A stretch of DNA of 64,000 nt, taken from positions 496,001-560,000 of the forward strand of contig OZ025827.1 in the NCBI GenBank assembly GCA_964019425.1, read 5' to 3'. Source of the DNA: Flectonema sp. DT1601. Its lineage: Eukaryota > Euglenozoa > Diplonemea > Diplonemida > Diplonemidae. How positions within the stretch are numbered: position 1 is the first letter of the stretch; every line of letters begins with the position of its first letter. The position numbers were made by a program, and so were the translations under genes. Under the pieces are notes generated by a model that was given only the letters and a program-made list of their open reading frames with translations, did not search any database and had not been told where the DNA came from. This document shows positions 35,915-45,012 of this stretch, in pieces.

Positions 35915-38900
35915 ATGTCTGCGAAAGCCATCAGGGAATATGACGGAAAGAGGTTACTCAGCGAGTACCTCAGCATTAAGGGAGCTTCGTGGTCAGCACG
36001 TCAACTTCTAGTGACTGCGGAGACGAACTTAGAAACGATCGCCGACACTCACTCCTGGCTGAAGGACACCAAGTTGGTAGCAAAGCCTGACCAGCTGATC
36101 AAGAGACGTGGAAAGGGAGGACTCATCCTTCTAAACGCCGAGTGGAGTGATGTGAAGACTTGGATCTCGGAGAGAATGAACAAGGAAGTGACAGCTGACA
36201 ACGTTGTGGCCCCTCTCGACCACTTCCTCGTAGAGCCGTTCCTTCCTCATCAGCAAGATGAGGAGGTTTACATTTGCGTTCAGTCTGGAAGAGACGGAGA
36301 CGAGTTTCTGTTCCACCACGAAGGAGGAGTCGATGTCGGTGACGTTGATGCGAAGGCGACGAAGTACTTCAACCCAATCGGTTCAACGTTCTCAGCAGAT
36401 GACATCAGCGCGAAGTTGTTGCAGAAGATCCCAGAAGCGAATCGTGGAGTTGTAGCGACCTTCATCGACAACTTGTATCAGATGTTCATCGAGTACAACT
36501 TCGTTTACTTGGAGATCAACCCTTTGGTGATCACCGACGGAGCTTGCTTCCCTCTGGACATGGCAGCGAAGATTGACGAGGCTGCTGCTTTCGAATGTGA
36601 GAAGAAGTGGGGCAACCTCGAGTTCCCAGCACCATTCGGAAGGCCTCCACACGCGGAGGAGGCTTTCATCAGGTCGCTGGACGCAAAGACCGGAGCTTCG
36701 TTGAAGTTGACGATCCTGAACCCAAAGGGAAGAGTTTGGTTGATGGTTGCTGGTGGTGGAGCTTCTGTGATCTACGCAGACACAGTGACTGACTTGGGAT
36801 TCGCTGCTGACCTCGCGAACTACGGAGAGTACAGTGGAGCTCCTAATGAGACGATGACTTACGAGTACGCGAAGACTATCTTGAAGTTGATGACTGCGGA
36901 ACCGGATGCAGATGGCAAGGACAAGGTCCTCATCATCGGAGGAGGTATCGCTAACTTCACCGACGTTGCGGCGACCTTCAAGGGTATCGTCAGGGCACTG
37001 ACTGAATTCAGAGACAAGTTAGAGGCTGTGAAGGCTAAGATTTGGGTGAGAAGAGCTGGTCCTAACTGGCAGGAGGGTCTGAAGTTGATGCGCACCACCG
37101 CAGCTAAGCTGAGCCTTCCAATCCGCGTTCACGGACCGGAGACGCACATGACCGCCGTCGTGTCGTACGCTCTGGGACTGAGCGAACCTTCCGATGAGGA
37201 AGAATTGAAGAAGGGATACGCGCCATCTGAGCAAGTTGAGGCTGAGGTTCAGTTCTCAACGAAGACCCGTGCGATCGTCTACGGAATGCAACTGCAGGCA
37301 GTGCAGCAGATGTTGGACTTCGACTACCTGTGCAAGAGAGAAGAACCATCAGTTGCTGCGATCGTCTTCCCTTTCTCAGGAGACCACACTCAAAGAGTGT
37401 ACTGGGGAGGTAAGGAAGTCATGCTTCCATGCTACTGCAAGATGGAGACTGCTTTGAGAAACCACCCTGACGTTTCTGTTATGGTGAACTTCGCATCATT
37501 CAGAAGTGCGTTCTCTTCATCGATGGAGGCACTGCAGTACTCTGGTCAGATCAAGAAGGTTGCTGTGATCGCTGAGGGAGTTCCAGAGAGACAGACTAGA
37601 CTGCTGATCAAGGAGGCTGAGCGCAAGTGTGTTGACATCATCGGACCGGCGACTGTCGGTGGTCTCCAGCCTGGAGCGTTCCGTATTGGAAACACTGGAG
37701 GAGCGATTGAGAACATCATTTCATGCAAGTTGTACCGTCCTGGTTCCGTTGGTTACGTATCGAAGTCGGGAGGAATGTCGAACGAACTGAACAACATCAT
37801 CTCTCGTAACGCTGACGGTGTTGCGGAAGGTCTCGCTATCGGAGGAGACAGGTACCCAGGTACGAGATTCGTCGACGTCCTCATGCGGTATGAGAAGAAC
37901 CCAAACATCAAGATGTTGGTGTTGTTGGGAGAGGTTGGTGGAATTGACGAATACGATGTGTGTGAGGCGATGAAGGAAGGCAAGATCACGAAGCCAATTG
38001 TCGCGTGGTGTGTCGGTACCTGTGCCAAGTGCTTCAGCTATGAAGTGCAGTTCGGACACGCGGGAGCGCTCGCAAGATCCAACTTGGAAACCTCTGACGC
38101 CAAGAACAAGGCGATGGCCGCAGCTGGAGCACACGTGCCTACGTCATTCGATACCTTCGGATCAAAGATCAACGAAGTGTTCAAGTCGCTTCTCGAGAAG
38201 GGAGTTGCAAGTCCTCTTCAAGAGCCTGAGCCACCTCAGGTGCCAATGGACTACGCGTGGGCGAAGAAGTTGGGTCTCATCAGAAAGCCAGCAGCGTTTC
38301 TTTCATCGATCGTCGACGACCGTGGTGAGGAGCTGACCTACGCTGGTGTTCCAATCAGCAAAGTGTTCTCTGAAGACATTGGAGTTGGTGGAGTGTTGTC
38401 ACTTTTGTGGTTCAGAAGACGTCTTCCTGCGTACGCATCGAAGTTCATCGAAATGGTGTTGATGGTGACCGCTGATCACGGGCCTGCTGTCAGTGGAGCT
38501 CACAACACGATCGTCACTGCTCGTGCCGGAAAAGATCTGGTTTCATCTCTGGTTTCAGGTCTCCTGACCATTGGGCCGCGTTTCGGAGGAGCACTCGACG
38601 ACTCGGCGGACATGTTCGCTAAGGCATTCGACAGCGGAGTGAGTGCCGAGCAGTTCGTGTCTGACATGAGGAAGCAGAGCAAGTTGATCATGGGTATCGG
38701 ACACAAGGTGAAGTCTATTCACAACCCGGACATGAGAGTCACAATTGTAAAGGAATTCGCTAAGAAGCACTTCCCAAACACTGATATCATGGACTTTGCT
38801 TTGGAAGTCGAGCAAGTGACGACGAAGAAGAAGTCGAACTTGATCCTCAACGTTGACGGATGCATTGCTTGTGCTTTTGTTGATTTGATGAGATCATGTG

Positions 38901-39085
38901 GTGTGTTCACTCGTGAGGAAGCTGATGAGGCGATCGCTAATGGAACTCTCAACGGACTGTTCGTTCTCGGAAGAACCTGCGGATTCATCGGACATTACCT
39001 GGACCAGAAGAGATTGAAGCAAGGATTATACCGTCATCCTGTTGATGATATTAATTATCTTGAGGACTTTCCTCAGGAGCAGTAA
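35915..39085 (+). CDS. ACLY: ATP-citrate lyase, copy 1
   Basis: 1,056 residues, single-chain animal-type enzyme (human about 1,100). It cleaves citrate with CoA and ATP to acetyl-CoA and oxaloacetate in the cytosol, feeding lipid and sterol synthesis. The N-terminal ATP-grasp half begins SAKAIREYDGKRLL. The succinyl-CoA-synthetase-like part carries the phosphorylated His715 in FGHAGA. The citrate-synthase-like C-terminal domain has GPAVSGAHNT from 856 and GIGHKVKS with His930, and ends with the conserved FIGHYLDQKRLKQGLYRHP. The Ser-rich regulatory linker of the animal enzyme is shortened. Codons end mostly in G or C, unlike the AT-ending neighbours, which suggests high expression. The start at 35915 is set by identity with copy 2, which begins at this ATG. 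A tandem twin follows 4,080 bp downstream. Confidence 0.97.
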   Translation: MSAKAIREYDGKRLLSEYLSIKGASWSARQLLVTAETNLETIADTHSWLKDTKLVAKPDQLIKRRGKGGLILLNAEWSDVKTWISERMNKEVTADNVVAPLDHFLVEPFLPHQQDEEVYICVQSGRDGDEFLFHHEGGVDVGDVDAKATKYFNPIGSTFSADDISAKLLQKIPEANRGVVATFIDNLYQMFIEYNFVYLEINPLVITDGACFPLDMAAKIDEAAAFECEKKWGNLEFPAPFGRPPHAEEAFIRSLDAKTGASLKLTILNPKGRVWLMVAGGGASVIYADTVTDLGFAADLANYGEYSGAPNETMTYEYAKTILKLMTAEPDADGKDKVLIIGGGIANFTDVAATFKGIVRALTEFRDKLEAVKAKIWVRRAGPNWQEGLKLMRTTAAKLSLPIRVHGPETHMTAVVSYALGLSEPSDEEELKKGYAPSEQVEAEVQFSTKTRAIVYGMQLQAVQQMLDFDYLCKREEPSVAAIVFPFSGDHTQRVYWGGKEVMLPCYCKMETALRNHPDVSVMVNFASFRSAFSSSMEALQYSGQIKKVAVIAEGVPERQTRLLIKEAERKCVDIIGPATVGGLQPGAFRIGNTGGAIENIISCKLYRPGSVGYVSKSGGMSNELNNIISRNADGVAEGLAIGGDRYPGTRFVDVLMRYEKNPNIKMLVLLGEVGGIDEYDVCEAMKEGKITKPIVAWCVGTCAKCFSYEVQFGHAGALARSNLETSDAKNKAMAAAGAHVPTSFDTFGSKINEVFKSLLEKGVASPLQEPEPPQVPMDYAWAKKLGLIRKPAAFLSSIVDDRGEELTYAGVPISKVFSEDIGVGGVLSLLWFRRRLPAYASKFIEMVLMVTADHGPAVSGAHNTIVTARAGKDLVSSLVSGLLTIGPRFGGALDDSADMFAKAFDSGVSAEQFVSDMRKQSKLIMGIGHKVKSIHNPDMRVTIVKEFAKKHFPNTDIMDFALEVEQVTTKKKSNLILNVDGCIACAFVDLMRSCGVFTREEADEAIANGTLNGLFVLGRTCGFIGHYLDQKRLKQGLYRHPVDDINYLEDFPQEQ

Positions 39086-39301
39086 TTCCACTCTTACTAA
39101 TCTCAATGAGATATTTTATGCTATGAAACTCTTTAAGTTGAGGTATCTTTATTATTTTATAGCCTCTGTTACTGTAAGCCTACAATGGTTTTCCACCTTT
39201 AAGGCGTCATCATCTTTTGGCTGAATCTTCCCCTCTTTGTTTTATCAGTTTTCATATAGCTGAGTGTTACATTTTATTGACGTTGTGAAAACGACGTTTG
39301 G

Positions 39302-39338
<37 letters not shown>

Positions 39339-39994
39339 ATTCTATTACAACCATATTGGTAATTGTAATCCGTCTTTGTGCTAAAAATGCAAAAAGAAAA
39401 CAACAACAACAACAAAAATGAAAGATTGTTAACTTCGCATGACAGAAAACTATAGTTGACTTTATGTGAACCACATCTCGCTGTTGAAAGTCGGTAAGAA
39501 AAAATGCTTCTCTTCCATATTAGTAGCCGAAGTGATAAGATGATTACCTCTGAAGTAGTTTGCAATAATATTGCTTCCCTATGTCAGTGCAATCTTTTCT
39601 TCACTACTATTTCTTGATTTTTTTTTTGTTTCGTGGGTAGTTTCCCGGCTCTTGGAAAGAAGCACTTTTTTCTTGTACTTCAACGCCTTTCTTTTTGGAC
39701 ATGCGCTTTCATTGACGTGTAATTTAAATGCCATGAGTTGTCCCTCCCTTCCTCAAATGGATTTTTTTTTTTCCTTTTTTTTTTTTTTTTCCCTCCATTA
39801 CCAGATTATGTTTGGATGTTTGTGTTTGAAAAGTTTTGGTTTGTTTTAAAATTATAAATTCAAACAGGTCTACAGGTATGATGTGATACCCACTTTACAT
39901 CACTGACTACTAGTCGTGGGTTACTTGTGTTGGTTGGATAGTTCTGTGGTCGTTGTCGTCTCTTAAACTTCCTTCAAACAGAAATCTTTTAAAC
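39086..39994. other. Spacer between the two ATP-citrate lyase genes
   Basis: 909 bases unrelated to the flank of either gene. It includes a run of 34 A at 39302-39335 and a T run near 39774-39790. CTTCAAACAG (AG at 39980-39981) is a likely acceptor 14 bases before copy 2. No gene seen. Confidence 0.55.
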
Positions 39995-42900
39995 ATGTCT
40001 GCGAAAGCCATCAGGGAATATGACGGAAAGAGGTTACTCAGCGAGTACCTCAGCATTAAGGGAGCTTCGTGGTCAGCACGTCAACTTCTAGTGACTGCGG
40101 AGACGAACTTAGAAACGATCGCCGACACTCACTCCTGGCTGAAGGACACCAAGTTGGTAGCAAAGCCTGACCAGCTGATCAAGAGACGTGGAAAGGGAGG
40201 ACTCATCCTTCTAAACGCCGAGTGGAGTGATGTGAAGACTTGGATCTCAGAGAGAATGAACAAGGAAGTGACAGCTGACAACGTTGTGGCCCCTCTCGAC
40301 CACTTCCTCGTAGAGCCGTTCCTTCCTCATCAGCAAGATGAGGAGGTTTACATTTGCGTTCAGTCTGGAAGAGACGGAGACGAGTTTCTGTTCCACCACG
40401 AAGGAGGAGTCGATGTCGGTGACGTTGATGCGAAGGCGACGAAGTACTTCAACCCAATCGGTTCAACGTTCTCAGCAGATGACATCAGCGCGAAGTTGTT
40501 GCAGAAGATCCCAGAAGCGAATCGTGGAGTTGTAGCGACCTTCATCGACAACTTGTATCAGATGTTCATCGAGTACAACTTCGTTTACTTGGAGATCAAC
40601 CCTTTGGTGATCACCGACGGAGCTTGCTTCCCTCTGGACATGGCAGCGAAGATTGACGAGGCTGCTGCTTTCGAATGTGAGAAGAAGTGGGGCAACCTCG
40701 AGTTCCCAGCACCATTCGGAAGGCCTCCACACGCGGAGGAGGCTTTCATCAGGTCGCTGGACGCAAAGACCGGAGCTTCGTTGAAGTTGACGATCCTGAA
40801 CCCAAAGGGAAGAGTTTGGTTGATGGTTGCTGGTGGTGGAGCTTCTGTGATCTACGCAGACACAGTGACTGACTTGGGATTCGCTGCTGACCTCGCGAAC
40901 TACGGAGAGTACAGTGGAGCTCCTAATGAGACGATGACTTACGAGTACGCGAAGACTATCTTGAAGTTGATGACTGCGGAACCGGATGCAGATGGCAAGG
41001 ACAAGGTCCTCATCATCGGAGGAGGTATCGCTAACTTCACCGACGTTGCGGCGACCTTCAAGGGTATCGTCAGGGCACTGACTGAATTCAGAGACAAGTT
41101 AGAGGCTGTGAAGGCTAAGATTTGGGTGAGAAGAGCTGGTCCTAACTGGCAGGAGGGTCTGAAGTTGATGCGCACCACCGCAGCTAAGCTGAGCCTTCCA
41201 ATCCGCGTTCACGGACCGGAGACGCACATGACCGCCGTCGTGTCGTACGCTCTGGGACTGAGCGAACCTTCCGATGAGGAAGAATTGAAGAAGGGATACG
41301 CGCCATCTGAGCAAGTTGAGGCTGAGGTTCAGTTCTCAACGAAGACCCGTGCGATCGTCTACGGAATGCAACTGCAGGCAGTGCAGCAGATGTTGGACTT
41401 CGACTACCTGTGCAAGAGAGAAGAACCATCAGTTGCTGCGATCGTCTTCCCTTTCTCAGGAGACCACACTCAAAGAGTGTACTGGGGAGGTAAGGAAGTC
41501 ATGCTTCCATGCTACTGCAAGATGGAGACTGCTTTGAGAAACCACCCTGACGTTTCTGTTATGGTGAACTTCGCATCATTCAGAAGTGCGTTCTCTTCAT
41601 CGATGGAGGCACTGCAGTACTCTGGTCAGATCAAGAAGGTTGCTGTGATCGCTGAGGGAGTTCCAGAGAGACAGACTAGACTGCTGATCAAGGAGGCTGA
41701 GCGCAAGTGTGTTGACATCATCGGACCGGCGACTGTCGGTGGTCTCCAGCCTGGAGCGTTCCGTATTGGAAACACTGGAGGAGCGATTGAGAACATCATT
41801 TCATGCAAGTTGTACCGTCCTGGTTCCGTTGGTTACGTATCGAAGTCGGGAGGAATGTCGAACGAACTGAACAACATCATCTCTCGTAACGCTGACGGTG
41901 TTGCGGAAGGTCTCGCTATCGGAGGAGACAGGTACCCAGGTACGAGATTCGTCGACGTCCTCATGCGGTATGAGAAGAACCCAAACATCAAGATGTTGGT
42001 GTTGTTGGGAGAAGTTGGTGGAATTGACGAATACGATGTGTGTGAGGCGATGAAGGAAGGCAAGATCACGAAGCCAATTGTTGCGTGGTGTGTCGGTACC
42101 TGTGCCAAGTGCTTCAGCTACGAAGTGCAGTTCGGACACGCGGGAGCGCTCGCAAGATCCAACTTGGAAACCTCTGACGCCAAGAACAAGGCGATGGCCG
42201 CGGCTGGAGCACACGTGCCTACGTCATTCGACACCTTCGGATCAAAGATCAACGAAGTGTTCAAGTCGCTTCTCGAGAAGGGAGTTGCAAGTCCTCTTCA
42301 AGAGCCTGAGCCACCTCAGGTGCCAATGGACTACGCGTGGGCGAAGAAGTTGGGTCTCATCAGAAAGCCAGCAGCGTTTCTTTCATCGATCGTCGACGAC
42401 CGTGGTGAGGAGCTGACCTACGCTGGTGTTCCAATCAGCAAAGTGTTCTCTGAAGACATTGGAGTTGGTGGAGTGTTGTCACTTTTGTGGTTCAGAAGAC
42501 GTCTTCCTGCGTACGCATCGAAGTTCATCGAAATGGTGTTGATGGTGACCGCTGATCACGGGCCTGCTGTCAGTGGAGCTCACAACACGATCGTCACTGC
42601 TCGTGCCGGAAAAGATCTGGTTTCATCTCTGGTTTCAGGTCTCCTGACCATTGGGCCGCGTTTCGGAGGAGCACTCGACGACTCGGCGGACATGTTCGCT
42701 AAGGCATTCGACAGCGGAGTGAGTGCCGAGCAGTTCGTGTCTGACATGAGGAAGCAGAGCAAGTTGATCATGGGTATCGGACACAAGGTGAAGTCTATTC
42801 ACAACCCGGACATGAGAGTCACAATTGTAAAGGAATTCGCTAAGAAGCACTTCCCAAACACTGATATCATGGACTTTGCTTTGGAAGTCGAGCAAGTGAC

Positions 42901-43168
42901 GACGAAGAAGAAGTCGAACTTGATCCTCAACGTTGACGGATGCATTGCTTGTGCTTTTGTTGATTTGATGAGATCATGTGGTGTGTTCACTCGTGAGGAA
43001 GCTGATGAGGCGATCGCTAATGGAACTCTCAACGGACTGTTCGTTCTCGGAAGAACCTGCGGATTCATCGGACATTACCTGGACCAGAAGAGATTGAAGC
43101 AAGGATTATACCGTCATCCTGTTGATGATATTAATTATCTTGAGGACTTTCCTCAATCTCCTTTGTAA
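39995..43168 (+). CDS. ACLY: ATP-citrate lyase, copy 2
   Basis: 1,057 residues. From the ATG to 43155 it is identical to copy 1 apart from six base changes that I could find, all in third codon positions and all silent, so the enzymes are the same up to the last residues. Copy 2 ends in SPL where copy 1 ends in EQ. The active-site residues (His715, and His930 in the citrate-synthase-like domain) are present. The flanks on both sides do not align with those of copy 1. Five of the six differences fall within 220 bases (42013-42232). This pattern suggests recent gene conversion or a duplication restricted to the coding part. The same G/C-ending codon preference is seen. Confidence 0.97.
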   Translation: MSAKAIREYDGKRLLSEYLSIKGASWSARQLLVTAETNLETIADTHSWLKDTKLVAKPDQLIKRRGKGGLILLNAEWSDVKTWISERMNKEVTADNVVAPLDHFLVEPFLPHQQDEEVYICVQSGRDGDEFLFHHEGGVDVGDVDAKATKYFNPIGSTFSADDISAKLLQKIPEANRGVVATFIDNLYQMFIEYNFVYLEINPLVITDGACFPLDMAAKIDEAAAFECEKKWGNLEFPAPFGRPPHAEEAFIRSLDAKTGASLKLTILNPKGRVWLMVAGGGASVIYADTVTDLGFAADLANYGEYSGAPNETMTYEYAKTILKLMTAEPDADGKDKVLIIGGGIANFTDVAATFKGIVRALTEFRDKLEAVKAKIWVRRAGPNWQEGLKLMRTTAAKLSLPIRVHGPETHMTAVVSYALGLSEPSDEEELKKGYAPSEQVEAEVQFSTKTRAIVYGMQLQAVQQMLDFDYLCKREEPSVAAIVFPFSGDHTQRVYWGGKEVMLPCYCKMETALRNHPDVSVMVNFASFRSAFSSSMEALQYSGQIKKVAVIAEGVPERQTRLLIKEAERKCVDIIGPATVGGLQPGAFRIGNTGGAIENIISCKLYRPGSVGYVSKSGGMSNELNNIISRNADGVAEGLAIGGDRYPGTRFVDVLMRYEKNPNIKMLVLLGEVGGIDEYDVCEAMKEGKITKPIVAWCVGTCAKCFSYEVQFGHAGALARSNLETSDAKNKAMAAAGAHVPTSFDTFGSKINEVFKSLLEKGVASPLQEPEPPQVPMDYAWAKKLGLIRKPAAFLSSIVDDRGEELTYAGVPISKVFSEDIGVGGVLSLLWFRRRLPAYASKFIEMVLMVTADHGPAVSGAHNTIVTARAGKDLVSSLVSGLLTIGPRFGGALDDSADMFAKAFDSGVSAEQFVSDMRKQSKLIMGIGHKVKSIHNPDMRVTIVKEFAKKHFPNTDIMDFALEVEQVTTKKKSNLILNVDGCIACAFVDLMRSCGVFTREEADEAIANGTLNGLFVLGRTCGFIGHYLDQKRLKQGLYRHPVDDINYLEDFPQSPL

Positions 43169-45012
43169 AATTGTTTTATATGTTCTGGTTTAAGGAAAGC
43201 TGTGTAGTTCGTTTATGAGATCGTTAGCAACGCTTCGAATACCGGAGCAACACATTCATTGGAAACAGCTTGCTCACAACAGCGGAGGTATTGTTTCTCA
43301 GTCACGTGCTGTTTTTTTTAATTTGATTTCTTCCTCGTGTTTTTTTTTTTTTTTTTTTTAGTGAAAAAAAAAAAAAATTCGAACTGAGTTACGAAATTTA
43401 TTAGTCTGTTGAATAAGAGAGAGAAAAAAAAAAAAAAAAAAAGAAGAAAAAAAAAAAACGTTGGATTATTTATGTCAGGGTGAAAGTAGCGCAAAAAACG
43501 AGTAAAATTTCACAAAAAAAAAATAAAATATTTAAATTGAGACCAGTCTATAGTCTTTTGAATAGTGCTACCTGTAGAAGGCTGAATATGTATACTTACT
43601 GCTAAAGTCTTTGTATGAGCTTAACTCTGCAGCATTGAAAAACTCAATATTCTCTTTATTTTTACTGTTTACCGAAATGGTTCTTTTGGCTTAGCCAAAA
43701 AGAAAGGTGCGAGACCTATCCTCGCATTGCTCGTTGAAGTAATTCGTTAAGAGAGGCATTTTTTTTAAAAAAAAGTCTGAACTAGGTGGAAAAATATTTT
43801 TTTTTTTCAAAAAACAAAAAAAAACAAAACGAAGAAGAAAACAAAATGAAAAGAAAAAAAAAAATAACCTGACAAAAAAAAAAAAGAAAAAACTCTAATA
43901 CATCATTTAAAAAAAAAAAAAAAAACGTTCTGCTAAGACGCTGGCTTTATTTGTTTGCAGATGTGCTAAGAATCTCATATGGAATAAAAATGTGCAGCTT
44001 CACTCTCATAGATGCTTGTCACCACTGAATTGCCCTCCGCCGTTGCGTGGAATAAGTTGGCAATCTTCAGTAGGTCTTTCGCAAGAGAGAAAGGATGAGT
44101 TATCTATGAGCCAAGCTAATCGTTATTAGACCCCCTGTTAGGCGGAGCATCGCATCTGACACCTACCAGATGCATGTTCCAGCTATAATGTGGGGATTTT
44201 GTTTTCCCGTTTGAGATGTTTTTTTTTCCCCTCCACTCTCCATTCCGCATCTTTTCCATGCAAGTGCTTCTTGGTTATTGTTATTGTGATTTCAATTTTT
44301 TTTTTTTTTTTTCGTTCCCCCGCTCCTCTTTTTCTTGTCACTACTTGTCCCTTAGCAGTTGTCATGCCAAACGGTATTTGTTTTCCATGCTCGTTCTCTC
44401 TCTCCCCAACGATTTCTCTTGACGTCGTATTTGTGCTTAGTTCTCTCCCCTCTATTCCAAATCTGCCTGTTTTTTTACTTTGTTAATTGCAACTTGTTAA
44501 GGTATTCAAAATTACTTTCTACTTTTTGCAAGCATTATCTGTTACCCCTAAACAGCTAGTTGAGATAACAGGATTATTGTAATGTTTTAGCATTGAAGTC
44601 AGGAGGAAAGGAATGAGAGGCTTGAAGAGAAGGAACAAAAAAAAAAAAAAAAAAAAAAAAAAAAGAAAATGAATACTTTCCTTTTTCCTCCCTATTTCCC
44701 TTTACGACATTTTTTTTTGACAAAAAAAAAAACAACTGAAACAAAAGCAAAAAAAAAAAAAAAAAAAAGAAAAACAGAGAAGAGAGAGCCTTTACTGTCA
44801 GCCTCATTGAGCAAAGTGGAAATATCTATTTTTTTTTAAAAATTATCCACGATCCACGATTTACTTTTGTATAATAATTAGCTCAACACACAACCCAGTT
44901 TTCATCACTGCAGGTAATGATCATGCGACAGAGTACCATCAACGTTATGATTGTCTTGTGGGTACATTGAATCGCCTCTTTTCACAGTAGTGCTTTAAAA
45001 AACAACAACAAC
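43169..45012. other. Intergenic region with possible structured elements
   Basis: 1.8 kb with many A and T runs. Two adjacent hairpins lie at 43684-43726 (a TTTTGGC/GCCAAAA stem, then TGCGAG/CTCGCA). A 7-bp perfect stem with an 8-base loop is at 44152-44173. The stretch 43960-44190 has no homopolymers and could hold a small RNA, but I recognise none. Confidence 0.4.
44970..44987 (+). promoter_or_regulatory. Putative splice acceptor of the BILBO1-like gene
   Basis: CCTCTTTTCACAG ends at 44987, 25 bases before the ATG. The form is that of a 3' splice site and there is no upstream exon of the same gene, so trans-splicing is the likeliest use. Confidence 0.5.

Noticed and set aside
36131-38988. 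Many minus-strand and +2 frames over both ACL genes
   Set aside because: They are shadows of strongly biased G/C-ending codons. They appear equally in both copies and have no family match.
43580-43600. TATACTTACTG, resembling the 5' end of U1 snRNA
   Set aside because: It lacks the full ATACTTACCTG and any following U1 stem.
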